A stretch of 64,000 bases of DNA from Cerina litoralis (GCA_022008415.1 JAIRBC010000011.1:1-64000); one strand, 5' to 3'; positions 35,531 through 45,127 are shown, numbered from the stretch's first letter. A program made the numbers and translations. The notes: a model not told the origin generated them from the sequence alone.

Positions 35531-36817
35531 TCAATCATCAATGGATGCTCCTACCATTTGTCTGAACTTCCAACCCGTTTCGTCGTTTACATCCCCTTGG
35601 GTCTGTTTCATGATGATGCCGATGATCTGTTCCTGCGGGTCGGCAAAATACTGGGTGTTAAAATAACCGCCCCAATCAAAAGTGCCCACACTGCCTTCCC
35701 CTCCAAGATCTTGTCCAGTTTGGTTTAAAAGCCCAAATGCCAAACCGTAATTTTTACCTCCCTTCATGATATCCCCAATCTGATTGGAGAGAATGGACCC
35801 TACGGTAGTCCTACTCAACAACCTTACCCCGTTGAGTTCCCCTTGGTTGAGGTACATTTGCAAAAAAGTAGCGTAATCCTTGGCGGTACTGGATAGGCCG
35901 GCACCCCCGGAAAAAAAGGTTTTAGCTCCCTTTTTGGGAAAGTCGGTATCGTAGGACGTTATCGGAAATTTTCTCCATTTACCATCCACTTTTTCTTGGA
36001 CCGATACCAAGCGATCTTCTTTGGATTTTGGCAAATAAAACCAGGTATCTTCCATCCCAAGAGGGTCAAAAATCCGGGTCTTTAGAAATTTATCGAACGG
36101 CATGCCCGATATTTTTTCGATAAAGTAACCCAATACGTCCAGGCCTTCGCTGTAGACCCATGCCTCACCCGGATCGTGGTGCAGGGGAAGTTTGGCCAAT
36201 TTTTTAATGTTTTCTTCAATGGTAACGGGCTGGGTGGTAAAGGCATCGATAATTCCGGCTTTTTGGTATATCTTTTTAAAGCGTTCATCCCCATCGATCA
36301 TCCCATAGCCGATGCCCGAGGTATGGGTAAGCAAGTCGCGGATCGTTATTTGGTTTTTGGCCGGCTTGGTAGTGTAAGAGGAATCGGCTTCGTTGAAGGT
36401 ATCCAAAATCTGTGCCTCCCCAAACTCGGGAATATATTTGTTGATGTTATCGTCTAACTTAAACTTTCCTTCCTCCCAGAGCATCATTACGGCAGTAGCG
36501 GTGATGGCCTTGGATTGGGAGGCAATTCTAAATATGGCATCTTTATTTAGTTCTTTTCTGGAAGCGTTGTCCGCCATCCCATAAGCGTTGTAAAAAACGA
36601 TCTTTCCGTTCCGCGCTATCAGTGCCACTGCCCCGGGTATATTTCCTTTCTCCACCGCATTTTTGAGCATGGCATCTATCCGCGCCAACCGCTCCGGTGA
36701 CATCCCTTGGCTACCCGGTGCGGCCTCGCTCAACGGAGGGGAATTTTTTATGGATTTTGTTTGGGCGGAAGCGGAAAGGGTAAGAAAGGCAAAGAGAAGT
36801 GCTATTAGTAGTCTCAT
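35531..36817 (-). CDS. Secreted serine hydrolase, beta-lactamase class C family
   Basis: The 428-residue product has a signal peptide (LIALLFAFLTLSASAQ) and a class C beta-lactamase/esterase-type domain. Seen: FRIASQSKAITATAVMML (S-x-x-K, catalytic Ser and Lys), WVYSEGLDVLGYFIEKISG (Y-S-x motif) and the third motif near FFSGGAGLSSTAKDYA. It is more likely an esterase or peptidase of the envelope than a true beta-lactamase. ATG 36817 is chosen over 36907 because it opens the signal peptide. Confidence 0.88.
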   Translation of the reverse strand: MRLLIALLFAFLTLSASAQTKSIKNSPPLSEAAPGSQGMSPERLARIDAMLKNAVEKGNIPGAVALIARNGKIVFYNAYGMADNASRKELNKDAIFRIASQSKAITATAVMMLWEEGKFKLDDNINKYIPEFGEAQILDTFNEADSSYTTKPAKNQITIRDLLTHTSGIGYGMIDGDERFKKIYQKAGIIDAFTTQPVTIEENIKKLAKLPLHHDPGEAWVYSEGLDVLGYFIEKISGMPFDKFLKTRIFDPLGMEDTWFYLPKSKEDRLVSVQEKVDGKWRKFPITSYDTDFPKKGAKTFFSGGAGLSSTAKDYATFLQMYLNQGELNGVRLLSRTTVGSILSNQIGDIMKGGKNYGLAFGLLNQTGQDLGGEGSVGTFDWGGYFNTQYFADPQEQIIGIIMKQTQGDVNDETGWKFRQMVGASIDD

Positions 36818-36954
36818 CTTAAGGTTTTTTTGGTTCGGTTTTTTAGGTTCACAGATAAAGGACATCCCTAAAATACAATTTACGGAATTATTAAACAGGT
36901 TCTCCATAAATCGTGCAGCTAATGATTATACCAACAATAATGCCAGCCGCAATT

Positions 36955-37359
36955 TTATTCCTTGGTCACCAATAATTCAGCAGAATAATCATTTGGATCT
37001 ATTGGATTTTTATTTGAGGGATAAGGGGTTATGGCGACCAACTTTATCCGATACCCTTGCAGGGCTGTATCGTTTTGAAAACCGTTGTTGGAATGTAGCC
37101 TAAAGGCGTTTGTTTTAATTTTGGTTTTTATCGTGAAATTGGCAACGGCATCCCCTTCCCAAATACAAACTAGACCGGTAGGGCACCGGGAATCGTCGGT
37201 TACGGAATCCAGACAAACGCTTACTCCTTGATCTGCATCGTCTAAACACGCATCGACGTTTATGACGACAGGTTCATTGGGGTCGTGCTGGTCCTCGTTG
37301 TCACTGGTCTGACAACCAATAACAAGTACGGAAAGAAAGATTAAAAATTGAATCTTCAT
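36955..37359 (-). CDS. Lipoprotein, unknown function
   Basis: The 134-residue product has a lipobox, LIFLSVLVIGC, with Cys at residue 16. The mature part contains four Cys, arranged as ACLDDADQGVSVCLDSVTDD and RCPTGLVCIWEGDA, which probably form disulphides in the periplasm, followed by a beta-rich C-terminal region. The C-CIWEGD motif is common in Bacteroidota envelope proteins, but its function is not known. It lies next to a second, frameshifted lipoprotein gene. Confidence 0.75.
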   Translation of the reverse strand: MKIQFLIFLSVLVIGCQTSDNEDQHDPNEPVVINVDACLDDADQGVSVCLDSVTDDSRCPTGLVCIWEGDAVANFTIKTKIKTNAFRLHSNNGFQNDTALQGYRIKLVAITPYPSNKNPIDPNDYSAELLVTKE

Positions 37360-37430
37360 AATTCTTTATTTGAACCACCGTTGGATCTTGTATTAATTTA
37401 TGAAATTCTTTGACATTACAGTGGGATCCT

Positions 37431-37777
37431 CTACTTTTCTTTTGCCCTAACAACATATAACCAAGGATACCCAATGCCCAGGGTAACACATGGGGTTTCA
37501 TTGTTTTGGATTTTTCTCACATCAAGCAGTATTTTAAGACCAACAGTCTCCAATTCACTTGATAAGTTTTCAGTGATAAAAATACGGTCGCCTTGAGTCG
37601 GGCCGACAATTTCTTCAACTTTAAGCAGTTGTTTCAGAATTTTTATTTGGTAAACACAACAATCCAAGTTCCATCCCAACACTTCAGTTTCAAAAGCATA
37701 GTCCGCAAGGGGTTCTTCCTTTTGGCAAGCTGTCAGAAATAAACCAAAAAAGAATAAAAAAAATTAAATCTTTTCAT
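37431..37777 (-). pseudogene. Lipoprotein with a frameshift in a T8 tract
   Basis: In one frame the sequence reads LTACQKEEPLADYAFETEVLG and on through GWNLDCCVYQIKILK to a stop at 37431, an apparent lipoprotein of about 115 residues. ATG 37777 lies upstream in another frame (MKRFN...). The two are separated by an eight-T tract on the coding strand (37756-37763). With nine T the frame gives MKRFNFFLFFFGLFLTAC, a perfect lipoprotein signal. So the gene is either broken, phase-variable or misread at the homopolymer. The open part alone starts at 37682. Confidence 0.65.
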
Positions 37778-37852
37778 GTTCAACTTTTCAATAAGATACC
37801 AAAACGTTAATTGGGTTGCGTCTATTTTAAATTCCGAATACTAGACACTAAA

Positions 37853-38671
37853 CTAAGATTTCGACCTAAAGAAGTCATCAAAAAAAAGAAGCTGATATTT
37901 TATGGAATTTGCCCAATACTCCCAATTGTGGCTCCCGGGCCGTTCAATATAGTCGTGGGGTATATTCCTTTCCACCAATTTGGCGTGCAATCTGCTGTTG
38001 GCATCGTGAAAAAAATCGTCAATGCCACAATCGAATATAATTTTTAGATGGTCTCCCTTCAACAAATAAACCATATTGATTACGGTATTCTTTTCCCAAA
38101 ATTCTCGATGGTTCGCATAATCTCCCAAGCGTTTCGGCAGATCCCATTTGGCAGGGAAAGGACGTATATCCACGCCCCCGCTCATACTGCCCGACGCACC
38201 ATAGATATCCTGATGCTTAAAAGCCAAATACAACGCTCCGTGGCCTCCCATACTTAACCCGGTAATGGCCCTCCCACTCCTATTCTTCACGGTATTGTAC
38301 CCCTTATCGATCGCAGCTACAAGTTCCTTGGAAACATAGGTTTCATACTTCATTTTGCCATCCACGGGGCTGTCAAAATACCAGCTGGTAACATCCCCGT
38401 CGGGACAAACGACCACAATATTATACTTATCGGCATATTCCTTGATCGCCGGCACCTTGGACACCCAATCCTTGTAGTTGCCCCCTGCCCCATGGAGCAG
38501 GTACAACACGGGGAAGCCCTCCTTCTGGGTAGTATAAGTGTCCGGGATAATCACCACATTCGCGATGGTCTTGTTCATGGAATTGCTCATCACCCTGAGC
38601 GTATCGACGCGGGAAGCAAAAACAAAAACCGAGTTACAGAATAAAAAAAGTAGTATTAATTTTAGTTTCAT
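37853..38671 (-). CDS. Secreted esterase, Fes/EstA-like alpha/beta hydrolase
   Basis: The 272-residue product has a signal peptide (LKLILLFLFCNSVFVFAS) and an alpha/beta-hydrolase fold: VLYLLHGAGGNYKDW with the oxyanion loop, the nucleophile elbow ITGLSMGGHGALYLA (catalytic Ser), FDCGIDDFF (Asp) and RPGSHNWEYW (catalytic His). The pattern is that of the esterase D / antigen 85-like group. It probably hydrolyses esters of exported substrates. ATG 38671 is chosen over 38818 since it opens the signal peptide. It is 19 bases after the RAYT gene on the same strand. Confidence 0.85.
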   Translation of the reverse strand: MKLKLILLFLFCNSVFVFASRVDTLRVMSNSMNKTIANVVIIPDTYTTQKEGFPVLYLLHGAGGNYKDWVSKVPAIKEYADKYNIVVVCPDGDVTSWYFDSPVDGKMKYETYVSKELVAAIDKGYNTVKNRSGRAITGLSMGGHGALYLAFKHQDIYGASGSMSGGVDIRPFPAKWDLPKRLGDYANHREFWEKNTVINMVYLLKGDHLKIIFDCGIDDFFHDANSRLHAKLVERNIPHDYIERPGSHNWEYWANSIKYQLLFFDDFFRSKS

Positions 38672-38690
38672 ACTATTTGGTTTGAATTTA

Positions 38691-39368
38691 TTAAATGCCA
38701 TGGCCGTGAAATTTGTCTTCGTCCCATTTTTTGGGGTTGTTGATGATGTAATGGGAAATATTTTGAAATGATTTGTCGTCCCTAATAATATGATCGTGAA
38801 ATCGGGTTTGCCATTCAAATTGATAGCCCAATCTGTGGGCGTGTTTGGTTACGGCAGATTTGTATCCGCCAATGATCGATGAAATGGAATTTTTTCCAGG
38901 ATTTTGAAATCGTTTTTGCCCAATTAATTTTTGGGATTCCGATTCCGATCCCGATCCCGATCCCGCTAGAGACAAGGCATGCCTTGTCTGTACATCCGAA
39001 ATTGCGCCATCCGATATTGGGCCATCCGATATTGCGCCATCCAAAATTCCATCATTTAATTGATCCCGAATATTTTCATAATCAGAATTGTCGTCAGGAT
39101 GTAAGATTAAAATGCCGTGCACGTGATTGGGCATCACCACGAATTCGCCCAATTCAATATTTTTTGCATGATTTTTTATTTCATGCCAAAAAACGTTTGC
39201 CAGTATCCCGATATTTGAGAATTGCATTTTTCCTTTTTTTATTTCACCAAAAAAATATTCTCTATTTTGTGTGCAAATAGTAATAAAATAGGCTGCATTC
39301 CACCTATAGTCCCAATTGGGATGTCTCGCAGAGGGAATTCTGTATTTATTTTGATATTTCGCAGCCAT
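38691..39368 (-). CDS. REP-associated tyrosine transposase (RAYT)
   Basis: This 225-residue Y1 HUH transposase relates to IS200/IS605 TnpA but is a single-copy domesticated type thought to spread short REP palindromes. Seen: YRWNAAYFITICTQNREYFF, the HUH motif VVMPNHVHGILIL and the tyrosine-bearing helix ISHYIINNPKKWDED. A low-complexity insert (~115-165; DGAISDGPISDGAISD, GSGSGSESES) is coded by hexamer and 15-base repeats and contains a 20-base palindrome. ATG 39368 (MAAKYQNKYR) is chosen over 39389. Similar palindromes occur elsewhere in the window. Confidence 0.9.
   Translation of the reverse strand: MAAKYQNKYRIPSARHPNWDYRWNAAYFITICTQNREYFFGEIKKGKMQFSNIGILANVFWHEIKNHAKNIELGEFVVMPNHVHGILILHPDDNSDYENIRDQLNDGILDGAISDGPISDGAISDVQTRHALSLAGSGSGSESESQKLIGQKRFQNPGKNSISSIIGGYKSAVTKHAHRLGYQFEWQTRFHDHIIRDDKSFQNISHYIINNPKKWDEDKFHGHGI
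38970..38989. repeat. 20-bp perfect palindrome inside the RAYT gene
   Basis: AGACAAGGCA followed by TGCCTTGTCT is a perfect palindrome, flanked by CTAG and GTAC. It resembles GTAGAGAC-type REP palindromes with a GTAG foot. In frame it encodes TRHALSL. On both sides lie CCCGAT hexamers and three copies of a 15-base GCGCCATCCGATATT-like unit (39004-39045). Confidence 0.85.
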
Positions 39369-39450
39369 TATATTAATCAATGATTTCATTTAATGAACCT
39401 TCGGTTTCATTTTCTAGTGCCAAGACATAGACGGAGATTTATCCATCCTA

Positions 39451-40314
39451 TCACCCCTTCCCAAGCACCCCATTGGTCCTGACAATAGCTTGCTCGTTTT
39501 TCCAATCGATCCATTCTTGGCCTTTAAGCCTTCGCATAAGGTTGTCAAAATGCCGCATGATAAAGACGTTGTAGAGGGCCTGGCCCAGATTCTTGGGGTT
39601 GCGGGCTATGGCGCGGAGGCTCATAGAAAATCCCGGGGTAAGATAGCGCATATAGTGCCAATAGCCTTCCGGCATATAGAGTACCTCCCCATGGCCCAAG
39701 TGGGTCTTATAGCCCGAAGCGTGCCGTAGGGCGGGCCATTTCTCGAAATCCGGATCGGAGAAATCGATGCTTTCGTGGGTGATCAAAGCGTGGGGAACCT
39801 TGTACAAATGTTTGTTCTGGGATTGATCAAAAAGAATGATCTCCTTCTTTCCCTCAAAATGAAAGTGGAAAATATTGGCCAAGTCTATGTCGTAATGCAT
39901 AAACGTATAGGAATCCGTGCCGCCAAAGAAAAGCATGGGTAGTCCTTTCATCAGTTTAAGGCCAAAATCGGGATAGGTAAAATCCTCTTGCAGTTTCGGA
40001 ACTTCCTTCAGGATGTTCCAGAGAAAGATTCGGTAACGGGTGGGTTCCTTTTTAAGGAGGTCAACGTAATCCGCCATCTTCATTTGTGCGTGGGGCTCGT
40101 TAAACCCGTCCTTATGGCTAACGGGACGATCGTCGTAGAGCGGCACGGTCTTATCGCCAGCCACGAGTTTCATATAGTCCAAATTCCATTTGCCAAAAGC
40201 GGGCCAATCCTCCACGAACCTTTCAATAACCACTGGTTTCTGGGGCTTAAAATAGTTCTTGATAAACTCCTTTTTCGCAATGGTCTTTACCCGGGGAATT
40301 TCCTGTAAGTTCAA
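39451..40314 (-). CDS. Cupin-like (JmjC-related) 2-oxoglutarate dioxygenase-type protein
   Basis: The 287-residue protein is a cupin_8/JmjC-like protein. Seen: KPVVIERFVEDWPAFGKW at the N-terminus, the iron-binding pair MHYDIDLANIFHFHFEG (H-x-D, residues ~141-143) and the second His in YMPEGYWHYMRYL near residue 222, a typical HxD...H facial triad. Such proteins hydroxylate proteins or tRNA. It follows bioB by 86 bases on the same strand, but no link to biotin synthesis is known to me. Confidence 0.82.
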   Translation of the reverse strand: MNLQEIPRVKTIAKKEFIKNYFKPQKPVVIERFVEDWPAFGKWNLDYMKLVAGDKTVPLYDDRPVSHKDGFNEPHAQMKMADYVDLLKKEPTRYRIFLWNILKEVPKLQEDFTYPDFGLKLMKGLPMLFFGGTDSYTFMHYDIDLANIFHFHFEGKKEIILFDQSQNKHLYKVPHALITHESIDFSDPDFEKWPALRHASGYKTHLGHGEVLYMPEGYWHYMRYLTPGFSMSLRAIARNPKNLGQALYNVFIMRHFDNLMRRLKGQEWIDWKNEQAIVRTNGVLGKG

Positions 40315-40400
40315 TAGCTAAGGTTTAGAACACGTTCTCCAACCAAAGTTAAACAACCCAGTTGAAATTAAATAACAAAAAATATCGCTTTTTAACCGGA

Positions 40401-41495
40401 TTATTTTACCAGTTTGGCCTTCTCTTTGGCCGTTTCATTGCGCTCAATGGTATGTCCTGGTCTGGTCCATTTGGGCTTTTCGTCCAAAGGTCTGTACTGG
40501 GAATCCTGCGCCTCAACGGTCTTTGGCTGTGAAACTTTGGTAAAGGGTTTTTGTGGATTAAGTCCCAACAGTTTAAACATCTCCATGTCCTCGTTTACAT
40601 CGGGATTGGGGGTGGTCAATAATTTATCGCCCGCAAAGATAGAGTTGGCGCCCGCAAAGAAACACAAAGCTTGCCCCTCCCTGCTCATTTGGGTCCTTCC
40701 CGCCGATAACCGCACTTGGGTCTTGGGCATTACGATACGGGCCGTAGCTACCATGCGCACCATATCCCAGATGGCGATGGGCTCCATATCTTCCATGGGA
40801 GTGCCTTCCACGGCCACCAGGGCGTTGATGGGAACGGATTCCGGTTGGGGGTCCAAGGTAGAGAGTGCCACCAACATCCCGGCGCGGTCCTCTAATTTTT
40901 CCCCCATCCCTATAATACCACCGCTACAAACGGTAACGTTGCTTTTCCTAACATTGCCTATGGTCTCCAACCGATCTTCAAACGCCCGGGTAGAGATTAT
41001 GTCCTTGTAATAATCTTCCGAAGTGTCGAGATTGTGGTTGTAGGCATACAGTCCGGCCTCGGCCAAACGCTTTGCCTGATTTTCGGTAAGCATGCCCAAG
41101 GTACAGCACACTTCCATATCCATTTTATTGATGGTGCGCACCATCTCCAATACCTGCTCAAATTCCGGTCCGTCCTTTACGTTACGCCACGCGGCCCCCA
41201 TACATACCCTGGAACTTCCGGACGACTTGGCACTCATGGCCTGGGCCTTTACCTGGTCTATGGTCATCAAGTCGTTGCCCTCTACTTTGGTGTGGTACCG
41301 GGCCGCTTGTGGGCAATAGGCGCAATCTTCGGGACATCCGCCCGTTTTTATGGATATCAAGGTAGAAACCTGCACAGTATTGGGGTCGTGCTCTTCCCTA
41401 TGCACGGTAGCCGCCTCGTAAAGCAGTTCCATCAAGGGCTTGTTGTAGATACCCAAAATCTCCTCCCGGGTCCAATTATGTCTTGTTTCACTCAT
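40401..41495 (-). CDS. bioB: Biotin synthase
   Basis: BioB is the radical-SAM enzyme that inserts sulphur into dethiobiotin. The 364-residue product has the 4Fe-4S motif [15 protein letters not shown] (C-x3-C-x2-C, ~52-66), the 2Fe-2S ligands in [10 protein letters not shown] and the [13 protein letters not shown] region [13 protein letters not shown], and [16 protein letters not shown] with the Arg ligand. A C-terminal tail of about 40 residues ([14 protein letters not shown], then KPKWTRPGH) is longer than in E. coli. It lies 484 bases after the ketoacyl-synthase gene in the biotin block. Confidence 0.95.
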   Translation of the reverse strand: MSETRHNWTREEILGIYNKPLMELLYEAATVHREEHDPNTVQVSTLISIKTGGCPEDCAYCPQAARYHTKVEGNDLMTIDQVKAQAMSAKSSGSSRVCMGAAWRNVKDGPEFEQVLEMVRTINKMDMEVCCTLGMLTENQAKRLAEAGLYAYNHNLDTSEDYYKDIISTRAFEDRLETIGNVRKSNVTVCSGGIIGMGEKLEDRAGMLVALSTLDPQPESVPINALVAVEGTPMEDMEPIAIWDMVRMVATARIVMPKTQVRLSAGRTQMSREGQALCFFAGANSIFAGDKLLTTPNPDVNEDMEMFKLLGLNPQKPFTKVSQPKTVEAQDSQYRPLDEKPKWTRPGHTIERNETAKEKAKLVK

Positions 41496-41560
41496 TCCGT
41501 CGATCGTTTATTTGGGGCTTCCCCGTTTCCCTTTTTTTAAAGTAAAAGTAAAACCGGGTC

Positions 41561-41677
41561 GGGCTTTCCGCTATATCTTTTCTTGTTGTCAGGTTGAGCG
41601 TCCGCCAGTATGACCTTGTCGGACTGGCAGCCGAAACGCTCCGAAAAACAAGAAAAGGATGCCGCTGCAATCCCTAA
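41561..41677. repeat. Compound palindromic repeat upstream of bioB
   Basis: The gap 41496-41979 has no gene. CTTTTCTTGTT (41577-41587) and AACAAGAAAAG (41647-41657) form a perfect 11-bp stem, with GGGCTTTCCGC outside and ATCCCT on the far side. In the loop lies GCCAGT (41604-41609) / ACTGGC (41623-41628); the segment 41600-41628 is, in reverse complement, 24/29 identical to the repeat at 45218-45246. It is a dispersed repeat. Confidence 0.7.
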
Positions 41678-41840
41678 GCCAATCTTGTCCTAAAATTCAA
41701 AAGTAACCTATAATCCTTAAAAATTCCAATATTAAAATTCTAAATTCCAACTGGCTAATTATTTCATTGGAATTTGGCGCTTGGTGATTGAACCTTAAAC
41801 TTCTGAACCATTTAATAAGAATATCACTTTTTTTTTTGCT

Positions 41841-41862
41841 CCTTCCCTTGGATTAGGGAAGG
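41841..41862. repeat. Perfect hairpin in the same gap
   Basis: CCTTCCCT (41841-41848), six-base loop TGGATT, AGGGAAGG (41855-41862). It lacks a proper T-run on the minus strand after it, so it is not a clear terminator; it is similar to the C-rich hairpins elsewhere in this window. Confidence 0.55.
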
Positions 41863-41979
41863 TAAATCCCAGCATTTTCGTTGAGAGACGGAAGGGATTG
41901 ATAGCCCGAGTTATTGACAAAAGTATATAACCAAGGATAAAAAGTAAAGCTTCGGGCCTTCCAACCACCACCCCCCTCT

Positions 41980-43197
41980 TTAAACTCGGGACAGCAAAAT
42001 ACTCACTGCATTCCCACCAAATCCAACAGCGTTGATCATTACATTGTTAATTTTTTCCGGTATGGCATCGTATTCTGCAAAGGGCACCTTAACAAACTGT
42101 TGGTGTCGCAACATCAAAACGGCGAGTTCCAGACTCAACATTCCCGATGCCCCGAAGGTATGGCCCAGCTTCCATTTGTTGGTGGTAAGCGCGGGAATTT
42201 TTTGGCCAAAAACCTTTTCAATGGCCGCTAACTCGGACAGATCTCCCTTTTTGGTGCCCGGGGCGTGCATCACGATTATATCGACTTCCGACGGGTCCAT
42301 TTCTCCCAACGCCATCTTCATGGAACGCTGAAAACACACCGCATCGGCAGAGATAGAGATATTGTGCTCCAGAATTTCCGTAGCGTAACCAACGCCGGCA
42401 ATCAAGGCCAAAGCGTCTTTCCCCACTCCTTGCTCCAAACAGATCACGGAGGCTCCTTCGCCCAAGGCCATGCTGTTCTCGGTCTTTTCCATGTCCAACG
42501 CCCGACAAGGATATGGGGCCGGAGTACGGGAATAAATCTTTAAGGCCTTCATCTGGGCGATCGTAAAAGGGGTCAAAGGGGCCTCGCTGCCCCCAACCAA
42601 GAATTTGGTGGCCATACCGCTCTTGATCCAAGCCACCCCGTTCAACAAAGCGTGGAGTGCCGTAGAGCAGGTTATGGAATGGGAAATTTCAGGACCTCGA
42701 CTCCCTAGGTCATGGGCTACCCAAGAAGAGATATTGCCCAACGTCGTCGTCGGGGAAGACAAGGTAGAAGCCCGTTTCTGTTCTAAAAATTCCGAATGGT
42801 ATTTTTCGAAGAGCGCAGTAGCACCACGGGAAGAACCTATATTGATACCAAAATTTTCACCGCTTCTCCACCCTGCCAACTTTACCGCATTCCGGGCGGC
42901 ATACAGCGCGTAAAGTACGCTATCGTCCAGACTTTTGTATTTGGAGTCCGAAGCTTTTAGCAACTCAATTTCTTTTTGGACCGACTCGTGCAAGGGAGCT
43001 ACCCACGACGTTTCATCCCCTATTTCCTTTTCCACCAATCTGTGTTGGTTGTCCAAATAGCCATTCCATGCTTCTTCCAAAGTAGTACCCAAAGGCGAAA
43101 TGGAGGCAATGGAAGTTATGGAGATAGTCCCATCCCCCAACCCCGCTCTGGGGGGAAGGGAAGAATCGGAATCGCTTTTTCTATTTTTCAGATTCAT
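41980..43197 (-). CDS. 3-oxoacyl-ACP synthase (KAS), biotin-cluster type
   Basis: The 405-residue thiolase-fold condensing enzyme resembles FabF. Seen: nucleophile region SHSITCSTALHALLNG with Cys near residue 183, IIVMHAPGTKKGD with the first His in a variant of HGTGT, and KLGHTFGASGMLSLE with the second His. All three catalytic residues are present. Its place between bioA and bioB suggests a role in making the pimeloyl chain; no bioC or bioH is visible here. The N-terminus (SLPPRAGLGDG) is encoded by a GC-rich repeat (43129-43160), so the true start is uncertain. Confidence 0.85.
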   Translation of the reverse strand: MNLKNRKSDSDSSLPPRAGLGDGTISITSIASISPLGTTLEEAWNGYLDNQHRLVEKEIGDETSWVAPLHESVQKEIELLKASDSKYKSLDDSVLYALYAARNAVKLAGWRSGENFGINIGSSRGATALFEKYHSEFLEQKRASTLSSPTTTLGNISSWVAHDLGSRGPEISHSITCSTALHALLNGVAWIKSGMATKFLVGGSEAPLTPFTIAQMKALKIYSRTPAPYPCRALDMEKTENSMALGEGASVICLEQGVGKDALALIAGVGYATEILEHNISISADAVCFQRSMKMALGEMDPSEVDIIVMHAPGTKKGDLSELAAIEKVFGQKIPALTTNKWKLGHTFGASGMLSLELAVLMLRHQQFVKVPFAEYDAIPEKINNVMINAVGFGGNAVSILLSRV

Positions 43198-43664
43198 AAT
43201 CTTTTTCCTAAATATAATGGCTCCAGATTAATACAGTTTTTTGGCTTATTGGCTCGAGCTAAGCAAAAATCCTTATCCGCAGAATAGTGGGCGAAAGCTC
43301 CGGGAGCAGGAGCGGAGGCACGGAGCGACGCGGAGTTTCGACCACGGCTTTTCGACCACGTAGTCGAAAAAATTCATCGGAAAAAGCGCCTTTTTCCTAC
43401 CCGACTACGTCATTCAGGCGGGATTTGTTTCGTTTCTTTTGGGCGAGCAAAAGAAATGAAAAGCAGAATAAAGAATTAACAATGGTTTGCAACTTTATAA
43501 CCAAATTAAGGATCGACACAAAGTTAAACTAGCGTCAAAACAATTTACATAATTTTGATAAACAAAGGTTGATATTAGTTAAGTAAGCTACCTACTTCAT
43601 AAAAACCTCCCCCTTACTCCCCCTTCAAAGGGGGAATTCCGCTCAATGGGCCTATCCGTATAAA
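43198..43664. other. 467-base gap with several inverted repeats, no gene
   Basis: The gap holds ACGTAGTCG (43358-43366) matched by CGACTACGT (43413-43421), an AAAAAG-CGC-CTTTTT hairpin between them, a TTTCTTTT...AAAAGAAA pair around 43432-43458, and CCCCCTT-CA-AAGGGGG at 43619-43634. I see no coding pattern. The density of small palindromes suggests stacked dispersed repeats. Confidence 0.6.
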
Positions 43665-44933
43665 CTAAGCTATCTCCAAAGCACTTTTAATCACCATATA
43701 AATAGTTTGCAATTCGTCGTCCGAAATCACGTACGGGGCTAAAATATATATCGTTTGCCCCAACGGACGTAAGTACACCCCGTGGTCCATAAAATGTTGA
43801 AACAAGCGGTCCCTTACGTCCCCGTATCGCTCCATTTTTATATTCAGGTCCAAGGCATAGATAACCCCTGTTTGTCTGGTGCCGGCCACTTTGGGATGGT
43901 CTTTGATCTCGGCATCGAAATCCCGGTGCGACTTTATGACCCTGGCAATATTGTCCTGCATTTCTTGCGATTGCAACAATTGGAGCCCCGCCAGTGCCGC
44001 GGTACACGATAAGGGATTGGCGGTATAGGTATGGCCGTGGAACAGCCCTTTTGAAATCTCATCGCTATAAAAAGCATTGTAGACTTCCAGGGTACAGCTG
44101 GTCACCGCCATGGGGATAAGGCCGGCGGTCAAGGCCTTGGACATACAGATTATATCGGGTTTTGTAGGGATATGGTCCGACGCAAAGTTACTGCCCGTCT
44201 TGCCAAAACCGGTCATTACCTCATCGGCTATCAACAAAACCCCTTTTACCTTGAGCAACTTTAAAATTGGGTCCAGATCGGAAGCTTTGTGCATCAACAT
44301 GGCCGCCGCTCCCTGCACCAAAGGTTCATAGATAAAGCCGGCGATATCGTCCTTCTTTAACCGCTCTTCCAACTTTTCCAAAATCGATTCCAAATTATCG
44401 GCCGTGGGCACTGGGATCCGTTCTACCTCCAAAAACAATTCCTCGAACGGACCATTGTATACCGAAAGCCCAGAAACCGACATGGCCCCAAAGGTATCCC
44501 CGTGAAATCCGTTCTCAAAAGCCATGAGCACCTTGCGCTTTTGCCCTAGGTTAAAATGGTACTGCAGCGCCATTTTGATCCCAATTTCCGTAGCCGTGGA
44601 GCCGTTGTCGGAAAAGAATAGCTTTTCTTGGTTAGGTGGCAAAATTTTAACGAGTCCTTCCGATAGTTCGATGGCCGGTTTATGGGTAAAACCACTAAAT
44701 ACCACTTGGTCTAACCGCTGCATCTGTCGGTAGACCCGATCTAGGATAAACGGATTGCAATGCCCGTACATACAGGTATACCAAGAGGCGATACCGTCTA
44801 TATATTGCTTCCCTTTATCATCGAACAACAGGCTCCCTTTCGCCTTGACGACAGGTAGCATGTTGGGGTGCGTTTTATGCTGTGTGAGTGGGTGCCAAAG
44901 ATGTCTTTGGTCCCTTGTAGAAAGATTTTCCAA
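43665..44933 (-). CDS. bioA: Adenosylmethionine-8-amino-7-oxononanoate aminotransferase
   Basis: BioA moves an amino group from AdoMet to KAPA to give DAPA. The 422-residue fold-type I PLP enzyme has HLWHPLTQHK at the N-terminus, SDNGSTATEIGIKMA, VSGLSVYNGPF, LLIADEVMTGFGKTG (PLP Asp) and the PLP-lysine motif CMSKALTAGLIPMA near residue 270. Length is normal. It lies between bioD and the KAS gene, all minus strand, with long repeat-filled gaps on both sides. ATG 44933 is a natural start. Confidence 0.95.
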   Translation of the reverse strand: MENLSTRDQRHLWHPLTQHKTHPNMLPVVKAKGSLLFDDKGKQYIDGIASWYTCMYGHCNPFILDRVYRQMQRLDQVVFSGFTHKPAIELSEGLVKILPPNQEKLFFSDNGSTATEIGIKMALQYHFNLGQKRKVLMAFENGFHGDTFGAMSVSGLSVYNGPFEELFLEVERIPVPTADNLESILEKLEERLKKDDIAGFIYEPLVQGAAAMLMHKASDLDPILKLLKVKGVLLIADEVMTGFGKTGSNFASDHIPTKPDIICMSKALTAGLIPMAVTSCTLEVYNAFYSDEISKGLFHGHTYTANPLSCTAALAGLQLLQSQEMQDNIARVIKSHRDFDAEIKDHPKVAGTRQTGVIYALDLNIKMERYGDVRDRLFQHFMDHGVYLRPLGQTIYILAPYVISDDELQTIYMVIKSALEIA

Positions 44934-45127
44934 CGCTGTTGAATTTTATAATAAAACTCCTTCCAAATAAAAACACGAATTCTTATTTAAAACGAGTATA
45001 CAAAGATGGGGAATAAAGTTAGAATGGCGGACGGAACCCCAAAGGTAATTCTGCAAAGATTGCTGGTGCCAATTTTACGCTAAAAAATAAGCGATGATTT
45101 TTGAATTATTTAAGAAATCCTTTACAT

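Noticed and set aside
39004..39045. Repeats of about 15 bases looked like a mini CRISPR
   Set aside because: They are in-frame low-complexity units of the RAYT gene with no unique spacers.
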